Shown here in pieces: positions 29,536 to 41,674 of a DNA stretch of 60,000 nucleotides (positions are counted from its first letter, which is position 1; every line of letters starts with the position of its first letter). Source of the DNA: Tubulanus polymorphus (Eukaryota > Nemertea > Palaeonemertea > Tubulaniformes > Tubulanidae). A program made the translations under genes and the position numbers. The notes below the pieces were generated by a model. That model saw only the letters and a list, made by a program, of their open reading frames with translations. It searched no databases and was not told where the DNA came from. The DNA lies in contig NC_134033.1 in NCBI RefSeq assembly GCF_964204645.1, positions 7,414,231-7,474,230 on the forward strand. The letters run 5' to 3'.

Positions 29536-30755
29536 CGCATGCGTAAAAGAATAGAGTTTGGGTTAGGTGAGGCTAGGTAGGCTATTTGTAAATCAAATTT
29601 CATCCACCCACCAGTTACCTTCTGTGGCACAGTGGGTAAATCACTGGACTACTACTGGATTTTTTTTTCGTTTGGTTTCGAATCCCAATATTGCAAGTCT
29701 GAGCGTCAACGTACTCACATATGGCTAACCTGTAGAAATCACCGTACAGTCACGTACAGGTAACAACAGCGTTTTAAGTATTAAGTGAGTACGACAAGCC
29801 TACCATGCATATGTACTACAAACACAACTTTTTCCCTCTCGTCGGCCCTACAGTGATGTTACTATAACTGGTGCCATTATAATATGGATAGGATTTGGTC
29901 AGGACTAGCCTAAAGTCTAATTCAGTCTATATACTAATTCACTCCATAGGCCTATTTTTAAAACAATACAGTGAAATATTCACACGCAGAAAGGCTAATT
30001 GATTTGAGCCATGTGATTAAGTTTGGCCAGGCCTTCTCTGACCTGCTGACATTAATAGTCAAACCAAAACGTTCATATGGTCACGGCTTGTATTACCAGA
30101 AATCATTGTAGGCCTGTACATTTTGCTGTTCGTAAGTTTGGTATACCGATTTCTCCATTCTTGACTGATAAGTGTACGGTACAGCTGTACGCTGTATATA
30201 ATTGTTCCAATGGGAATAGGGCCTATTGATTGGGCTTATTATTTCCTGCTTTAGAGTACTGAAATAAACCTAATGTTCATTCAAATATCCAACATCGGTG
30301 AAAGTTTGATTAATACTGTATACATGTACTGTAGGTTTTCATGTTGTATGAATATTTTGCAGTTCAAATGGGTATGATGCTGATTCCAATGTCAAACGCA
30401 TGAAGTTAGATGGTCAAGGACAGTCAACACCAAGATATCTCTCTTCGACCGATGTTGAACCATAGAAGATCTGATTCTTTCAACTCAAGGAAAGTGATTC
30501 AACACAATCGACATAACACTGGAATAGGTTTGCAGTAACTAACCGTTCATTTCATTTAGTCCTATGTACTTTTTAGCCAATTTGGATTTGATTGTAATTG
30601 AAACTCTGGAACTGTTAACAAAAGACAAGTAAGACAAGTTGAAAAAACAAGTTATGCTTGATTCTCATGTTCAAATTTAATTCAAATTTATTTTATTACA
30701 TCATATTTACAAAGCATATCATTGAATTTCTATGACTAAATGAACATTATTTTTA
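29536..30755. other. Non-coding DNA with a SINE-like stretch
   Basis: At 29621-29690 TGGCACAGTGGGTAAATCACTGG and GGTTTCGAATCCC resemble A and B boxes of a tRNA-derived SINE. Nothing else recognised up to 30755. Confidence 0.45.
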
Positions 30756-31269
30756 GCCCACTTGGGACTTTAGTCCCAGCGGGCTATTGCGTTCACTTTT
30801 CGTCCGTCCGTAGACGGAAATCAGTTATTTTAGGAAGTTTTGAAGACGCTTCAATGTAATGTCTTGATATTTGGGTTTCACCCTAGACACATCTTCAGCT
30901 CAAAAACTGGCCCTGTCAGAATCAAGATGGCCGACTGGCAGCCATTGTTGTTCGCCAAAATCAACACTTTTTACACATTTTTGAACTTTTTGAGGGAAAT
31001 TTTGAAGATGCTTTGATCAATTACCTTGATCTTTCCGATATATGTGAATGCCCCTGGGCCCATCAGCATAACAAAAATTGGGATACGGACTCAAGATGGC
31101 CGTCCTATGACCTTTTTTAGTGCCCAAAAATGTCAATTTTGGCCCGAATTCTGAGTTTGCCATTTCTCATTGCAATTTGTGATGGGTATTCTTTGAAAAG
31201 GGATGTTTTATACCTTTGATACCTGAATTGTTAGATTGTTGAGCATTTGGAACCACTTCCCAAGTGGGC
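30756..31269. mobile_element. Non-autonomous repeat with 12-bp inverted ends
   Basis: Starts GCCCACTTGGGA and ends TCCCAAGTGGGC (perfect inverted repeat). Just inside the left end GGGACTTTAGTCCC forms a hairpin. The middle has no frame. The end motif is also seen at 16848-16862, so this is a dispersed family. Confidence 0.55.
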
Positions 31270-32191
31270 ATGGTGTCCCTGGACCCCTAGTTCTAATAAC
31301 TCAGATCAAGAGTGACTCTCCCGTTTATTAGGAAACACACGCAACTAGTGGAATAGGTTTGATTTACACACATGTTGCGGGTATCAATTGTTTATCACTG
31401 TAGAATTTGTAATCCATAAAAGCCAAAATCGACATCAGCCGGAAACCCAGACCAAATCAATTCATAATTTATTGATTGAATCTACACTACGATATATGTA
31501 TTTATTCAAATATTTCAGTAAAAAATTAACTTCTTAAATCTAATCTATTCTAAATCATAATACGTTCTTATTTGTGAATTCACTCAATCTATCGGCTCAG
31601 CAGGTGCTTAAGATGAGTTCTTAATAGGACAGATCCATTTTTAAGGATGGTGATAATACAGTATCATGATGTTTGAATGCCAAAATAAGTGCCTGGTCAA
31701 ATATATTAATATATTAATATTTGTGATTGTACGTCCACGTATGTTCGGTTTCAAAGCTGAATCATATTTGACGTTTACACAGTGGTTGCATATTAGGTTC
31801 GAATCTGTCAATGCATTTTATTCTATGTATCGATATTTCAATTTACTACAATTCCCATCATTCTGAATGGCTTTACAGAAAACCCGTCATCGCTGCTTTG
31901 CAGCTATATTTCTGTTGATTGTTATTATTATTATTTATATATTTTCCACTTTTTTTTCGCACATAAAATTCATCTTCTATCAGATTCGACAACTAACTGC
32001 TTCTAATTGAAATGTAGAATTCTGATAGTAATATAACACGCATTCGCTCCGCGTAGATTATACCTATGCACTCTCCGTCCTATTTTAAACTTAAAATTAC
32101 TTACTGAAAGATAACACCGGATGATAGTAGCAATCGCGACTCGCCCTGTCCGGTACTCCCACTAACGATAAAAACAGCGTCCTGTCCTGTG

Positions 32192-32258
32192 GCATGGTGG
32201 ATAAGGTGTTTGACTCCCAACTGTGAGGTCGAGGGTTCGAATCCTAGTTAAACCATGC
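32192..32258 (+). repeat. tRNA-derived SINE-like head
   Basis: GCATGGT and ACCATGC pair as a 7-bp acceptor-like stem; a B box GGTTCGAATCC stands at 32234-32244. The T stem does not fold properly, so this is a tRNA-like repeat rather than a tRNA gene. Confidence 0.5.
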
Positions 32259-32573
32259 GTTATCACAGTACAGCGCCGGCGCGCAACAATTGTTTTATTA
32301 ATGAAACAACATGGTGGATGGTTGAAATCATTTTCGGCTTAAATTTATCGCGAGTTTTAGGACATTAATGAATTTCACGAAACCATGATTTCTAAAATGA
32401 GTCAATTGATTAATTCTATTCGTAAATCAATTTACGTTGGCTACATTTCCTGAAGATTTCGGGGTCAAATCAACGTGATATGGACAGAAATTGTAGGAAT
32501 TTCCACACGGAATTTTACTTCCGCGTTCAGTTGACGACTCGTATCGATGACAACGACAGCGGAGTTTATGTAT

Positions 32574-32612
32574 TCATAGAACTATAACGGATATTCCGTT
32601 ATAGTTCTATGA
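32574..32612. repeat. Perfect 18-bp palindrome with 3-nt loop
   Basis: TCATAGAACTATAACGGA, loop TAT, then its exact reverse complement. Confidence 0.85.
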
Positions 32613-34643
32613 TGTATTTTAAGGTGAGAATCCGTTAACCAGGGAATGTATTAAATGATTTCTTTAATAATATGAGTATGGTAGCAAATGAGTAGGCCTA
32701 CTCGGTGAAGCAATGATCATTGTTGGCTACTTACTTAATGCCAAGCTTTTTGGGGGGATGCGCCTAGAATAGATTTAGGCCCTAAATATAATGGGTAGAG
32801 CCAGTCAGTGGAATGCCTTAATAGCAGCTAGTTATGGCCTGGTTTACACTGAATGTGCATGACAATTTATTTTGATTACTTTCTTTCCAGCTATTATTCA
32901 TGGAATGAACTGGGCACTACGGTCTTCAATTCCTTTGCGGATTCTTGCAGGAATATTAAACCACAGTGCGCAAATGTATGTTTCAAATTAGGCTTTTTCG
33001 ACATTGACAGCCAAAGACGTAACTTAACACGCTAACTTAAGCGCAACTGTCTCAGATGCTGTAAGTACTTGACGTTTTGCGTAATTTTTTTTTTGTAATG
33101 CAATATTTGGATTAGTGATCAGTCGTGCTAACGTACATGCAGAATTGGATTCATTGTAATTATGGGATGATAATTCATGGGCGTCACGAGTCCTGCGACA
33201 TACCCTTGATATGAAGCTTTTTTAATGTTAATCATTGACTTGTTTTGGAGTAAACTGAATAGCCCTTAAAATACCAATGCCACGTGGCTTGGTGTCTATG
33301 CTCCACGAGACTGTAGTAATAGATTTTCACAACAAACTCATGATTTCAAATAGTCTCCTAAGATATCTATATATTATTTCGCTCCTTACCTAAGTAATTC
33401 TTACATTTGATTGCTTAATTACAGATGGAAAGAGGTCAGATGGCATGAAAATCGACTGTGGCTGACTAATTGGCACGAGTAACCAAAATGCTTCAATCAT
33501 CAGGGGTAGACAAATTAGCCGAAGATGAATGAAAACTTCACCTTGATGATCATCAGTTGATTTTGCTATAATTATTTGCCTGGATATATCCTTCATTTCA
33601 AAATCTGTCTTCAGTAGAATTTCTTTCAATAAAATATTTTGAAGATTGAATTTGAATTGATCTTAAAACCAGAGAAATTTAGAAAATCCTTGACTCATAA
33701 TCAAATTCTGTGAAGTCAGTTAAGGTCTTTTTGGTCGAATCAAGCCGAGGGCTCAGGTGACTAAAACTCAATTCCTCACTGTCTTATAATGCCGAGTACG
33801 ACGGAGTTTACACACTGAAACACGTTGGGCTGTGTAAGTGTAATTTGGATAAGTCCACAATATAATGACCGCTCTGCCCCGCTGCATCTGAGACGTCAAC
33901 AAGTTAGACTGTATTGCTTCGATGACAAACTGACTCCTACGCAAGATGACCATCCAATTCAAATGTAAATTAAGAAAGAAAACAACAAAACTAGTTGCGT
34001 TGATCAACAAAAATAAATCAATAGTTTATTACAATACTTCAATTTCAAAATAAGGATAGGAAAAAAGTGAACAATAAGTGTGTTTGCCATGCGTCTTTAA
34101 ATATTTCCCAAGAATATGTCTTTGTCTGGCCACCACCTGCCTCGACGTCAGACTTTTTCGAGATTTTCGCTAAAAATACGAAACAAGACAAAATTGATGA
34201 ATCATACATGCTACATTCACTTTTACTGCGAACATTGAGCTAAAGCAATTTTCTAGGAGGAAAAATTGAGTCAAATGATGTTTCAAAATCTGGACGGGAA
34301 CAGTTTTACTGAATTGTATGGCTAATGGCAAATGCATGTTTATATTGATAAGGTAAATATCTGTATAAAAGGTTGTATAGCAACTTGAATTGAAGGATTA
34401 ATGCAATAGGTCTCTTATTCTAAAAGACGAGTGAGCCATACTTACTAGATTGGTCATGTGAATCAACATCAAATTTAGAACTATCATCCATTTTTAGTTT
34501 TCAATCAAAGACCAACCTATGAAATAAAGTACATATTTTTCTGATAACAACCTGGAATAAATTAAAATAAATCTGAGGAATTCACCAAATTTCTGTATCA
34601 AACCCCTAATAGGGCCTATATAACCTATAGATTGATACTTACA

Positions 34644-34649
34644 TACGAC
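34644..34649. repeat. Target site duplication TACGAC, left
   Basis: Identical to 52497-52502; six bases as left by Polinton integrases. Confidence 0.9.
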
Positions 34650-34917
34650 AGTAATAGGGATAATGGGCTTTCAGGCCAAAGGTCGAACGGTCGAGCTCGT
34701 AAAAATGAAAAAACATAAAAATAATAACAATTTCTACTTGAATTACTCGCAAAACTCATAAAAATGAAAAATAAATTCTCACACGCTCGAATTTATTTTT
34801 CATTTTCATGAGTTTCACTCCTAATTCAAGTAGAAATTGTTATTATTTTTATGTTTTTTCATTTTTACTCACCCGCCCGTTCAACCTTTAGCCTGAAAGC
34901 CCATTATCCCTATTACT
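34650..34917 (+). repeat. Left terminal inverted repeat, itself a fold-back
   Basis: 268 bp. Reverse complement of 52229-52496. It is also an imperfect palindrome: two arms of about 120 bp with mismatch bubbles (outer GGTCGAGCTCGT against inner GGGCGGGTGAGT) around a central stem AAATAAATTC / GAATTTATTT with loop TCACACGCTC. Confidence 0.92.
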
Positions 34918-34999
34918 CTTAAAATATTCACATATATATGAATAACATTTAAATCATTGAACTTCTAAAATCAATTTTAATAAAAAATATAGTATTAAA

Positions 35000-37900
35000 A
35001 TGGAAGCAAATAAATACTACTGCCCAACATGTAATATCGATATAGACAAGTCTCAAAAAGCAAGACACAATAAAACTATAACACATTTAGAGAATAAATT
35101 GAAACTAGAGTATAAGGATGATATATTAGAAACTAAATTAGAAGAATTAAAGAATGAAAAAGAAACATACAAATGTGGTACATGTAATCAATCATTCAGT
35201 GATAAAAGATATTATAAAGAACATTTAAAATCTATAAGTCATATTAGAAATAAGAATAATGATATTTTAGGTGAAGATTATTTTGATAATGACAATGATA
35301 AGAAACAGAAAACAATTAAAAGAATAAAAAATAAATTAAACAATAAAAGACCATACATGGAAGATGTAAGAAATTATATTAATTCATTAGATAATAAAAA
35401 AGATATAGAGATAACCGAAGCATTTAAAAGTGATATTGGTCCAGCAGCTATCGAGTTTAAATTTCATAAAGGTAAAACAATAGAAGAAAATAAAAAACAT
35501 TTAGAAAATATGAAAGAAATAATAAAAATAATTACAGATGTTGAATATCCTAAAATAAGTATATCTTCTAAAGTAAAGTTTATAAAATCTGAAGATAAAC
35601 CAATATATAATATTAATTCTCATTCACAACATATTATATCTAAACAACATATAGATGATAAATTAAATAAATGTTATAATGAAATAAAAACTAAAATAGA
35701 AGAGAAATATTTTGAAGGATCTGGTTTAATATTTGATGAAATAATATTTATGACTTTACATGTTTATAACACAAAATATAATAAGTTAACTAAATCAAAA
35801 CCAATTGATGAAAATAATTTATCATATTATAAAGAACCAGATATTGAAGCATCAAGTTATATTAAACTACCATTTAAAACTAATGCTGTAATAAATATAC
35901 AAAATGAAGATGATAAATGTTTTCTATGGGCTATAATAAGTTGTTTACATCCAGTTGAAGATTATAATAAACATACTTATAGATTAACTCATTATAAACA
36001 ATTTGAAAATAATTATAAGATAGATAAGTATCCTGTTAGAATTAAAAACATCCCCAAAATAGAAAGAGATAATAATTTAAAGATAAATGTATTTGATTTA
36101 ATTAAATTACCAAATACAAAAGGAAATAATATTAAACATTATACATTAGAACCTTTATACCTATCAAAAGATTATGATTCAAACGATGTTATAGATATAC
36201 TATATTATGAGAATCATTATATGTGGATTAAACAAATAGATTTATTTTTCAAATCAGAAAATGATCACCATAAAATATATCTATGTAGAAAATGTTTACA
36301 TAAATTTAGTAATGAAAGTACATTATTAAATCATAAACAACTATGTGATAATCATGATTATTGTAAATTAGTTTTACCAAATGAAAAAGATAAAATATTA
36401 GAATTCAAAAAATATGATTACAAAAATAAAGTACCATTTGTAATATATGGAGATTTTGAATCATTAAATAAAGAATTAACAGATAAAGATAGAAAAGATA
36501 TATATTATAAAAGAAAGAAATTAAATTCTAATGAAAATGATTTTTCACATGAACCACCAAAAACAAATACTATTAAAAAGATTCATCAATCAGCTGCTGC
36601 TTTCGGGTTATATATAAAATCTGATTATCCAGAACTAATTGAAAGTGAATATTATAATTATAGAAATGAAAATGTTATCAATCATTTTTGTGACTTATTA
36701 ATTGAATATGAAATAAGATTTAGTAAATTATTGAATACAAATAAAGAAATAATTATGACAGAAGAAGATAAAGAAGTATTTGAGTTTAGAGATAAATGTT
36801 ATTATTGTGAAAAGATATTTAATTATAAAGATAAAAAAGTAAGAGACCATGATCATTTGAACGGAAAGTTTAGAGGCGCTGCACATGAGAATTGTAACTT
36901 ACAAGCTAAGAAAATTAATTTTGTACCAGTTATATTTCATAATCTATCAGGATATGACGCGCATTTATTCATTAAGCAACTATGTCGTAAAATAGAAGAA
37001 ATTAATAATGAAATAGAAATATTAAATTCAAATAGATCAAAAGATAAAATACCAACTTATAAATTTAGAATGTTAGCTAAAACATCTGAGAATTATATAT
37101 CATTCCAATTTGGTTGTTTAAGATTTATAGATTCATATAGATTTTTAAATAGTTCATTAGATAACTTATCAAAATCATTAGTTGATGATGAATTAAAGAT
37201 ATTAAAAGAATATTACCCAAATTATGATGATTTTAAATTAATGAGATATAAAGGAGCGATTCCATATTCTTTCTATAAAAATCATAATGATTTTAAAATA
37301 ACTGAATTATTGAAAGAACAATTCTATGATGAATTAAAAAATGAATATGTTAAAGATGAAGTTTATAATAGAACATTGAATATTTGGAATCATTTTGAAA
37401 TTTAAAATCATGGACAATTAGTAGATTTATATTTAAAATCAGATGTATTATTATTAACCGATATATTCGAAAGGTTTAGAGATGTAAACCTAAAATATTT
37501 TAACATTGATCCATGTCATTGTTATTCATCACCAGGATTAACATGGGATTGTGGATTAAAATTTACAGATATAAAAATGGATTTGTTAACAAATATAGAT
37601 CAATTACTATTATTTGAAAAATCTATAAGAGGAGGTGTTTCAGGTGTATTGGGTGATAGATATTTCAATGTAAATGATAATCCTGGATATAAATTATTAT
37701 ACATAGATGCAAATAATCTTTATGGTTGGGCAATGATGGAACCACAACCTTATGGGATGTTTGAAATAACTGAAGTTTTACAAATTGATAAATTTGATTG
37801 GAAGAAAAGAATCCTAGATATTGCAGATGATTCAGATATTGGTTACTTCTTTGTTGTAGATTTAGAATACCCCGAAAATATTAAATTCAAATCTAGAAAT

Positions 37901-39031
37901 CTAGCATATTGTCCCGAACATAAAATTGTTAAACATGAAGAATTATCAAATTATCAAAAAAGAATTAAACCCGATAATCATGTTCATACTGAAAAGTTAA
38001 TGGTAACTCAAGAAGATAAATATAATTATGTAGTACATTATAGAATGTTGAAGTTTTATTTGAATCAAGGAATGATATTAAAAAAAGTACATAGATATAT
38101 TTCATTTAATCAATCTAAGTGGTTAGAAAAATATATAGATTTTAATACTACACAGAGAACTAAATCTAAAATTGATTTTGAGAAGGATTTTTTTAAGTTA
38201 ATGAATAATGCGTTTTATGGTAAGACTTGCCAAAACATAAGAAATAGAAGTGATTTTGAGTTAGTTAGTAATGGTAAAAGGATAAGGCATTTACAATCAT
38301 ATCCTAAGTTTATAGGTAACAGAATATTTGATGAAAATTTAGCAGCAGTTAAAATGAGAAGAACTTCTATGAAGTTCAATAAACCTATTTATGTTGGTGC
38401 ATCAGTTCTAGAAATTTCAAAATTATTAATGTATCAATTTTACTATAATGTATTGCAACCCCATTTTGGGGAAAAACATATTGAAATATTATATTTTGAT
38501 ACAGATTCTTACATATTAAAGATAAAAAGTGATAATATAAAAGATGATTTAAAAATATTAAATCATCATTTTGATTTCAGCAATTATCCCAAAGATCATG
38601 AACTATTTAGCAATGATAATAAAAAAGTTCCTGGGAAGTTTAAGGATGAATTAGGTGGTGAAGAAATGATAGAGTTCATTGGTATTAGATCTAAAATGTA
38701 TAGTTATAAAACTAAAGAACATGAAGCTAAAAAGTTAAAAGGAATAACCAAAAGCGTTGTTGAAAAGAATATTCATTTCAAAGATTACATCAATTGTATA
38801 TTCAAAGAAGAAGTTAGAAAACATAAGATGAAATGTTTAAGATCTGAAGATCATGAAATGTATATTGAAGAGATAGAGAAGATAAGTCTAAACCCATTTG
38901 ATGATAAAAGATATATTTTAGATGATGGAATCCACACAGTCGCCTATGGTTGCAATTTAGATGAATATATAAAATTCAAAAGAGAAGAATCAAAAGAAAA
39001 TGAAATTATGAAAAGGATTCTAACGTGTTAA
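35000..39031 (+). pseudogene. polB: DNA polymerase B, protein-primed type, one nonsense codon, no intein
   Basis: About 1343 codons. The N-terminus has two C2H2-like zinc fingers (YYCPTCNIDI...H and YKCGTCNQSF...H), then a region with DDKCFLWAIISCLHP and NHYMWIKQID of unknown role, another C2H2 (CRKCLHKF...H), exonuclease motif I YGDFES, the endonuclease VII-like module CYYCEKIF...RDHDHLNGKFRGAAHENC, and exonuclease motif HNLSGYDAHL. A TAA at 37403-37405 (AAA-type codon in Polinton 1) interrupts the frame, which continues in phase. Then come motif A DANNLYGWAM, motif B MNNAFYGKTC and motif C YFDTDS. The start is in TATTAAAATGG, not TAAATG, so it may belong to a different expression class. Confidence 0.9.
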
Positions 39032-39059
39032 TAAATTTCAATAAAAATTTGTATAATAA

Positions 39060-39401
39060 ATGGAGAGTAAACAAGTACACAGTGAATTCTTAGATAGAAT
39101 TAAAGATACCACAAATGTAAAATCTGTAGATTATAAATTCAAAAAATTAACAGAATTAACAATTCACAAGAAATATTTAATTACAAATATTGTTACAGTT
39201 ACTAACAAATATGGAGATAAATTAGTAATTCATTTAGAATATGAAGGATTAAAAGGAAATAAATATAAATTCAGAACTTATTTACCAGATAGATTTCATA
39301 GATTATCAAGTGAAGATCTAGAAGAATTATGTTCTGGAGATTTCTATTTCGTATACAAAGGTAAGAATGAAAAAGGGCACCATGAAATAGATTTCGAATG
39401 A
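39060..39401 (+). CDS. Small OB-fold-like protein (113 residues)
   Basis: Intact counterpart of the broken gene at 14215-14540. A helical start is followed by a strand-rich part (KYLITNIVTVTNKYGDKLVI, FRTYLPDRFHRLSSEDLEEL, YKGKNEKGHHEIDF). The pattern is reminiscent of OB-fold ssDNA-binding proteins and would suit a replication role next to the polymerase; this is inference. Start in ATAATAAATG. Confidence 0.75.
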   Translation: MESKQVHSEFLDRIKDTTNVKSVDYKFKKLTELTIHKKYLITNIVTVTNKYGDKLVIHLEYEGLKGNKYKFRTYLPDRFHRLSSEDLEELCSGDFYFVYKGKNEKGHHEIDFE

Positions 39402-39418
39402 GAAAATATGTAAAATAA

Positions 39419-40177
39419 ATGGTGGAATTAAAAGAATACAGAATATTTGTTGATTCTAGAAAACTTACAAATTATAAATCACATAATTTATTAGTACAAT
39501 TAGACAGAGAATTCAAAAATTGTGTTGATTTAAAATTAGTAAATATAAGTTTATGTAATTCTTTTTACAATGTATCGGATAAGTCTATTGAACATAGAGT
39601 CTTTTTAATTCATGATAGAAATAAAAGTAAATGGTTTCATCTTTATCTTAAACCAGGATTATATAATTTAGATACATTAGCTCAAGAAATTAATAGAAGA
39701 GCTCGGTTGAAAATGGGTGCATCTGCTGGATTTGGATTAAGACTGATTAAAAGTGATAGTTCTGATAAAATAAGAATAAAATTAGGTAATGAAGATCAAC
39801 ATCAATTTCTAGTTAAAAAACCTTTAGCTAAAATTTTAGGAATAACCCCAGATATAAGGATACGCAATGCTGATGCTACACCAAATATAATGCCTTTTAC
39901 ACATTTTTATATTTATTGCAATTTAATCGATCCTACAAAAACATTCGAAGCAACTAAAGATATAACTTGTAATTCTGGTTTACTAAACATTTTACCATTG
40001 AAGAATGTTAAAGAATTTGGAACGCAAATAAATTATAATTTAACAGAATGTGATTTCAAACCATGCATTCCTCATTTTAATAATTTTAGATTAGAAATTA
40101 GAAATCATAATGGATACTTAATTGATTTAAATAATTTCCCTGTAATTTATGAATTAGTTATAAGATGTAAAGAGTAA
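39419..40177 (+). CDS. Penton-like minor capsid protein
   Basis: 252 residues, intact. Starts in AAAATAAATG. A beta-rich protein with the C-terminal block HFYIYCNLID...LLNILPLKNV...NFRLEIRNHNG...NFPVIYELVIRC that recalls the penton (single jelly-roll) proteins of animal Polintons. The DNA from about 39905 onward is nearly identical to Polinton 1, while upstream it is clearly diverged. Confidence 0.72.
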   Translation: MVELKEYRIFVDSRKLTNYKSHNLLVQLDREFKNCVDLKLVNISLCNSFYNVSDKSIEHRVFLIHDRNKSKWFHLYLKPGLYNLDTLAQEINRRARLKMGASAGFGLRLIKSDSSDKIRIKLGNEDQHQFLVKKPLAKILGITPDIRIRNADATPNIMPFTHFYIYCNLIDPTKTFEATKDITCNSGLLNILPLKNVKEFGTQINYNLTECDFKPCIPHFNNFRLEIRNHNGYLIDLNNFPVIYELVIRCKE

Positions 40178-40193
40178 TTTTTTTGATATATAA

Positions 40194-40535
40194 ATGAATA
40201 TAACTGTTGGACCGAGTATATGTTTTGGGTTTGATTTTAAACATGGTAAAGAAATGAGAATTAAACTAAATGATGTAATTACTGATATAAAAAGTAAATC
40301 ATTTAACAATGCATCAATGATTGATAAAGAAAAGTATAATATAGAAAAAGTAATTGATTTAATTAAATCACCTTTAGAATATTATGAATTAAATGAAGAT
40401 GGAATTATTGATGATATTAAAAACATATTATCCAAAATATATGATAATCATAAAAGTAGTAATGAAATAAATGTTGAAATAATCATAAATAAGATAACTA
40501 AATATTTTGATGATAGTAATTTTTTTGATAAATAA
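40194..40535 (+). CDS. Conserved Polinton protein of 113 residues, function unknown
   Basis: Copy of 5500-5841 with six substitutions. Hydrophilic, helical, no motif recognised. Start in ATATATAAATG; the next ATG follows its stop directly. Confidence 0.8.
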   Translation: MNITVGPSICFGFDFKHGKEMRIKLNDVITDIKSKSFNNASMIDKEKYNIEKVIDLIKSPLEYYELNEDGIIDDIKNILSKIYDNHKSSNEINVEIIINKITKYFDDSNFFDK

Positions 40536-40757
40536 ATGAGTGATAATAAGTGGATAATTACTGGATTATATAATGGCGCATTACTATCAGTTGGAACTGT
40601 TGGTTATTCAATGGTATTAAAAAAAGGATTCAAAATGGGAAGTGTTAATGTTGATAGATTTGATATAAATGATATTCTAAAATTAACATTAGCAGTTACT
40701 TTATCTAATTTAACTATTGATTATTTGGAAAAACAAAAATATATTCCTCCCATATAA
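40536..40757 (+). CDS. Small membrane protein, conserved in Polintons
   Basis: Copy of 5842-6063 with one substitution in 73 residues; membrane segment at residues 7-28. Start in GATAAATAAATG overlapping the previous stop region. Confidence 0.78.
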   Translation: MSDNKWIITGLYNGALLSVGTVGYSMVLKKGFKMGSVNVDRFDINDILKLTLAVTLSNLTIDYLEKQKYIPPI

Positions 40758-40781
40758 ATGCATAATTTTTTTGTTAAATAA

Positions 40782-41150
40782 ATGGCTTCTGCAATTATAA
40801 CTATTATAGGATCGGCAATTGTTAACGCTTTAGCATTTACTGGTGGTGGTTATTTATTTAAACATATTGATAAAAATAGTTCATTAGGAGAACAAAGAAG
40901 ACATAACTTAGCGTTAGAGAAATACAATAAAGCTGCAGAAGAATATAGAGAAAAGAGACAAAACTATATGGATTACATCAATAAAGAATTATATGATCAG
41001 AAGATTTCACATAGAGATTTTCAATCAGTTGATGATGCAATGAGTTTATATAACGCGGTAACCAATAAAGAAAAATTACATCTATACAAACCTAAATTAT
41101 CAGATTATTATACCCCAAGTAAAGAACAACAGAAATATGAAATAATATAG
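40782..41150 (+). CDS. Signal-anchor plus coiled-coil protein; TAG before a membrane tail
   Basis: Identical in protein to 6088-6456. The TAG at 41148-41150 is followed in frame by a hydrophobic segment to TAG at 41202-41204, exactly as in Polinton 1, with one amino acid difference in the tail (ILGRTVIVIFV against ILGGTVIVIFV). Start in GTTAAATAAATG. Confidence 0.75.
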   Translation: MASAIITIIGSAIVNALAFTGGGYLFKHIDKNSSLGEQRRHNLALEKYNKAAEEYREKRQNYMDYINKELYDQKISHRDFQSVDDAMSLYNAVTNKEKLHLYKPKLSDYYTPSKEQQKYEII

Positions 41151-41223
41151 ATTTTAGGCAGAACTGTTATTGTTATATTTGTTGCTTATAAGTTTACTAA
41201 TTAGTAATTTTTATTCTAAATAA

Positions 41224-41658
41224 ATGGAAGATAAAGTTGATAGTATTGATATTATTCCTCATGATATAAATAAAACTAAATTAAAAACATATTTAGAAAA
41301 ACAAATATTAGAATTTGAAAGTGACTTAAAGATAAAAAAGAAAAAATATTTAAAAAGTAAAATTATATATTATTTGATTATAAGTGGTTCGGTTACAATT
41401 AGTTCTGTAATAACATTTCTAGCAATATTTAGTCCATTAACACCTTTAGCTATATCAATTGGTGTATTAGGATTAAGTTCAAGTGTTTTAACTGGTATAA
41501 GTTCAAAATTAAATATAAAAAGTAATAAAGAAAAAATCAAAACTAATATAAAAGAAATTAATAAATTAAAGAACACACTAGATTATATAATAAGTTTAAA
41601 TGGTCATATAACAGTTAAAGAACAAGATAAATTATTAAAAGAATTAATAAATTATTAA
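41224..41658 (+). CDS. Two-helix membrane protein with coiled-coil flanks
   Basis: Copy of 6530-6964 with three substitutions in 144 residues. Hydrophobic hairpin near 48-92. Start in CTAAATAAATG. Confidence 0.78.
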   Translation: MEDKVDSIDIIPHDINKTKLKTYLEKQILEFESDLKIKKKKYLKSKIIYYLIISGSVTISSVITFLAIFSPLTPLAISIGVLGLSSSVLTGISSKLNIKSNKEKIKTNIKEINKLKNTLDYIISLNGHITVKEQDKLLKELINY

Positions 41659-41674
41659 TTTTTTAATTATATAA

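Larger units (their letters stand above)
31270..34643. other. Non-coding DNA, no supported gene
   Basis: About 3.4 kb. Holds a sequence near 31875-31930 also found at 57283-57325 (CAGAAAACCCGT...GCTTTGCAGCTATATTT), the SINE-like repeat at 32192 and the palindrome at 32574. Open frames are short and without family resemblance. An exon-like stretch at 32891-33060 (after TTTCCAG, before GTAAGT) is too weak to call. Confidence 0.5.

Noticed and set aside
32192-32258. A genuine tRNA gene
   Set aside because: A 7-bp acceptor stem and B box are present but the T stem does not pair and no clear anticodon arm forms.
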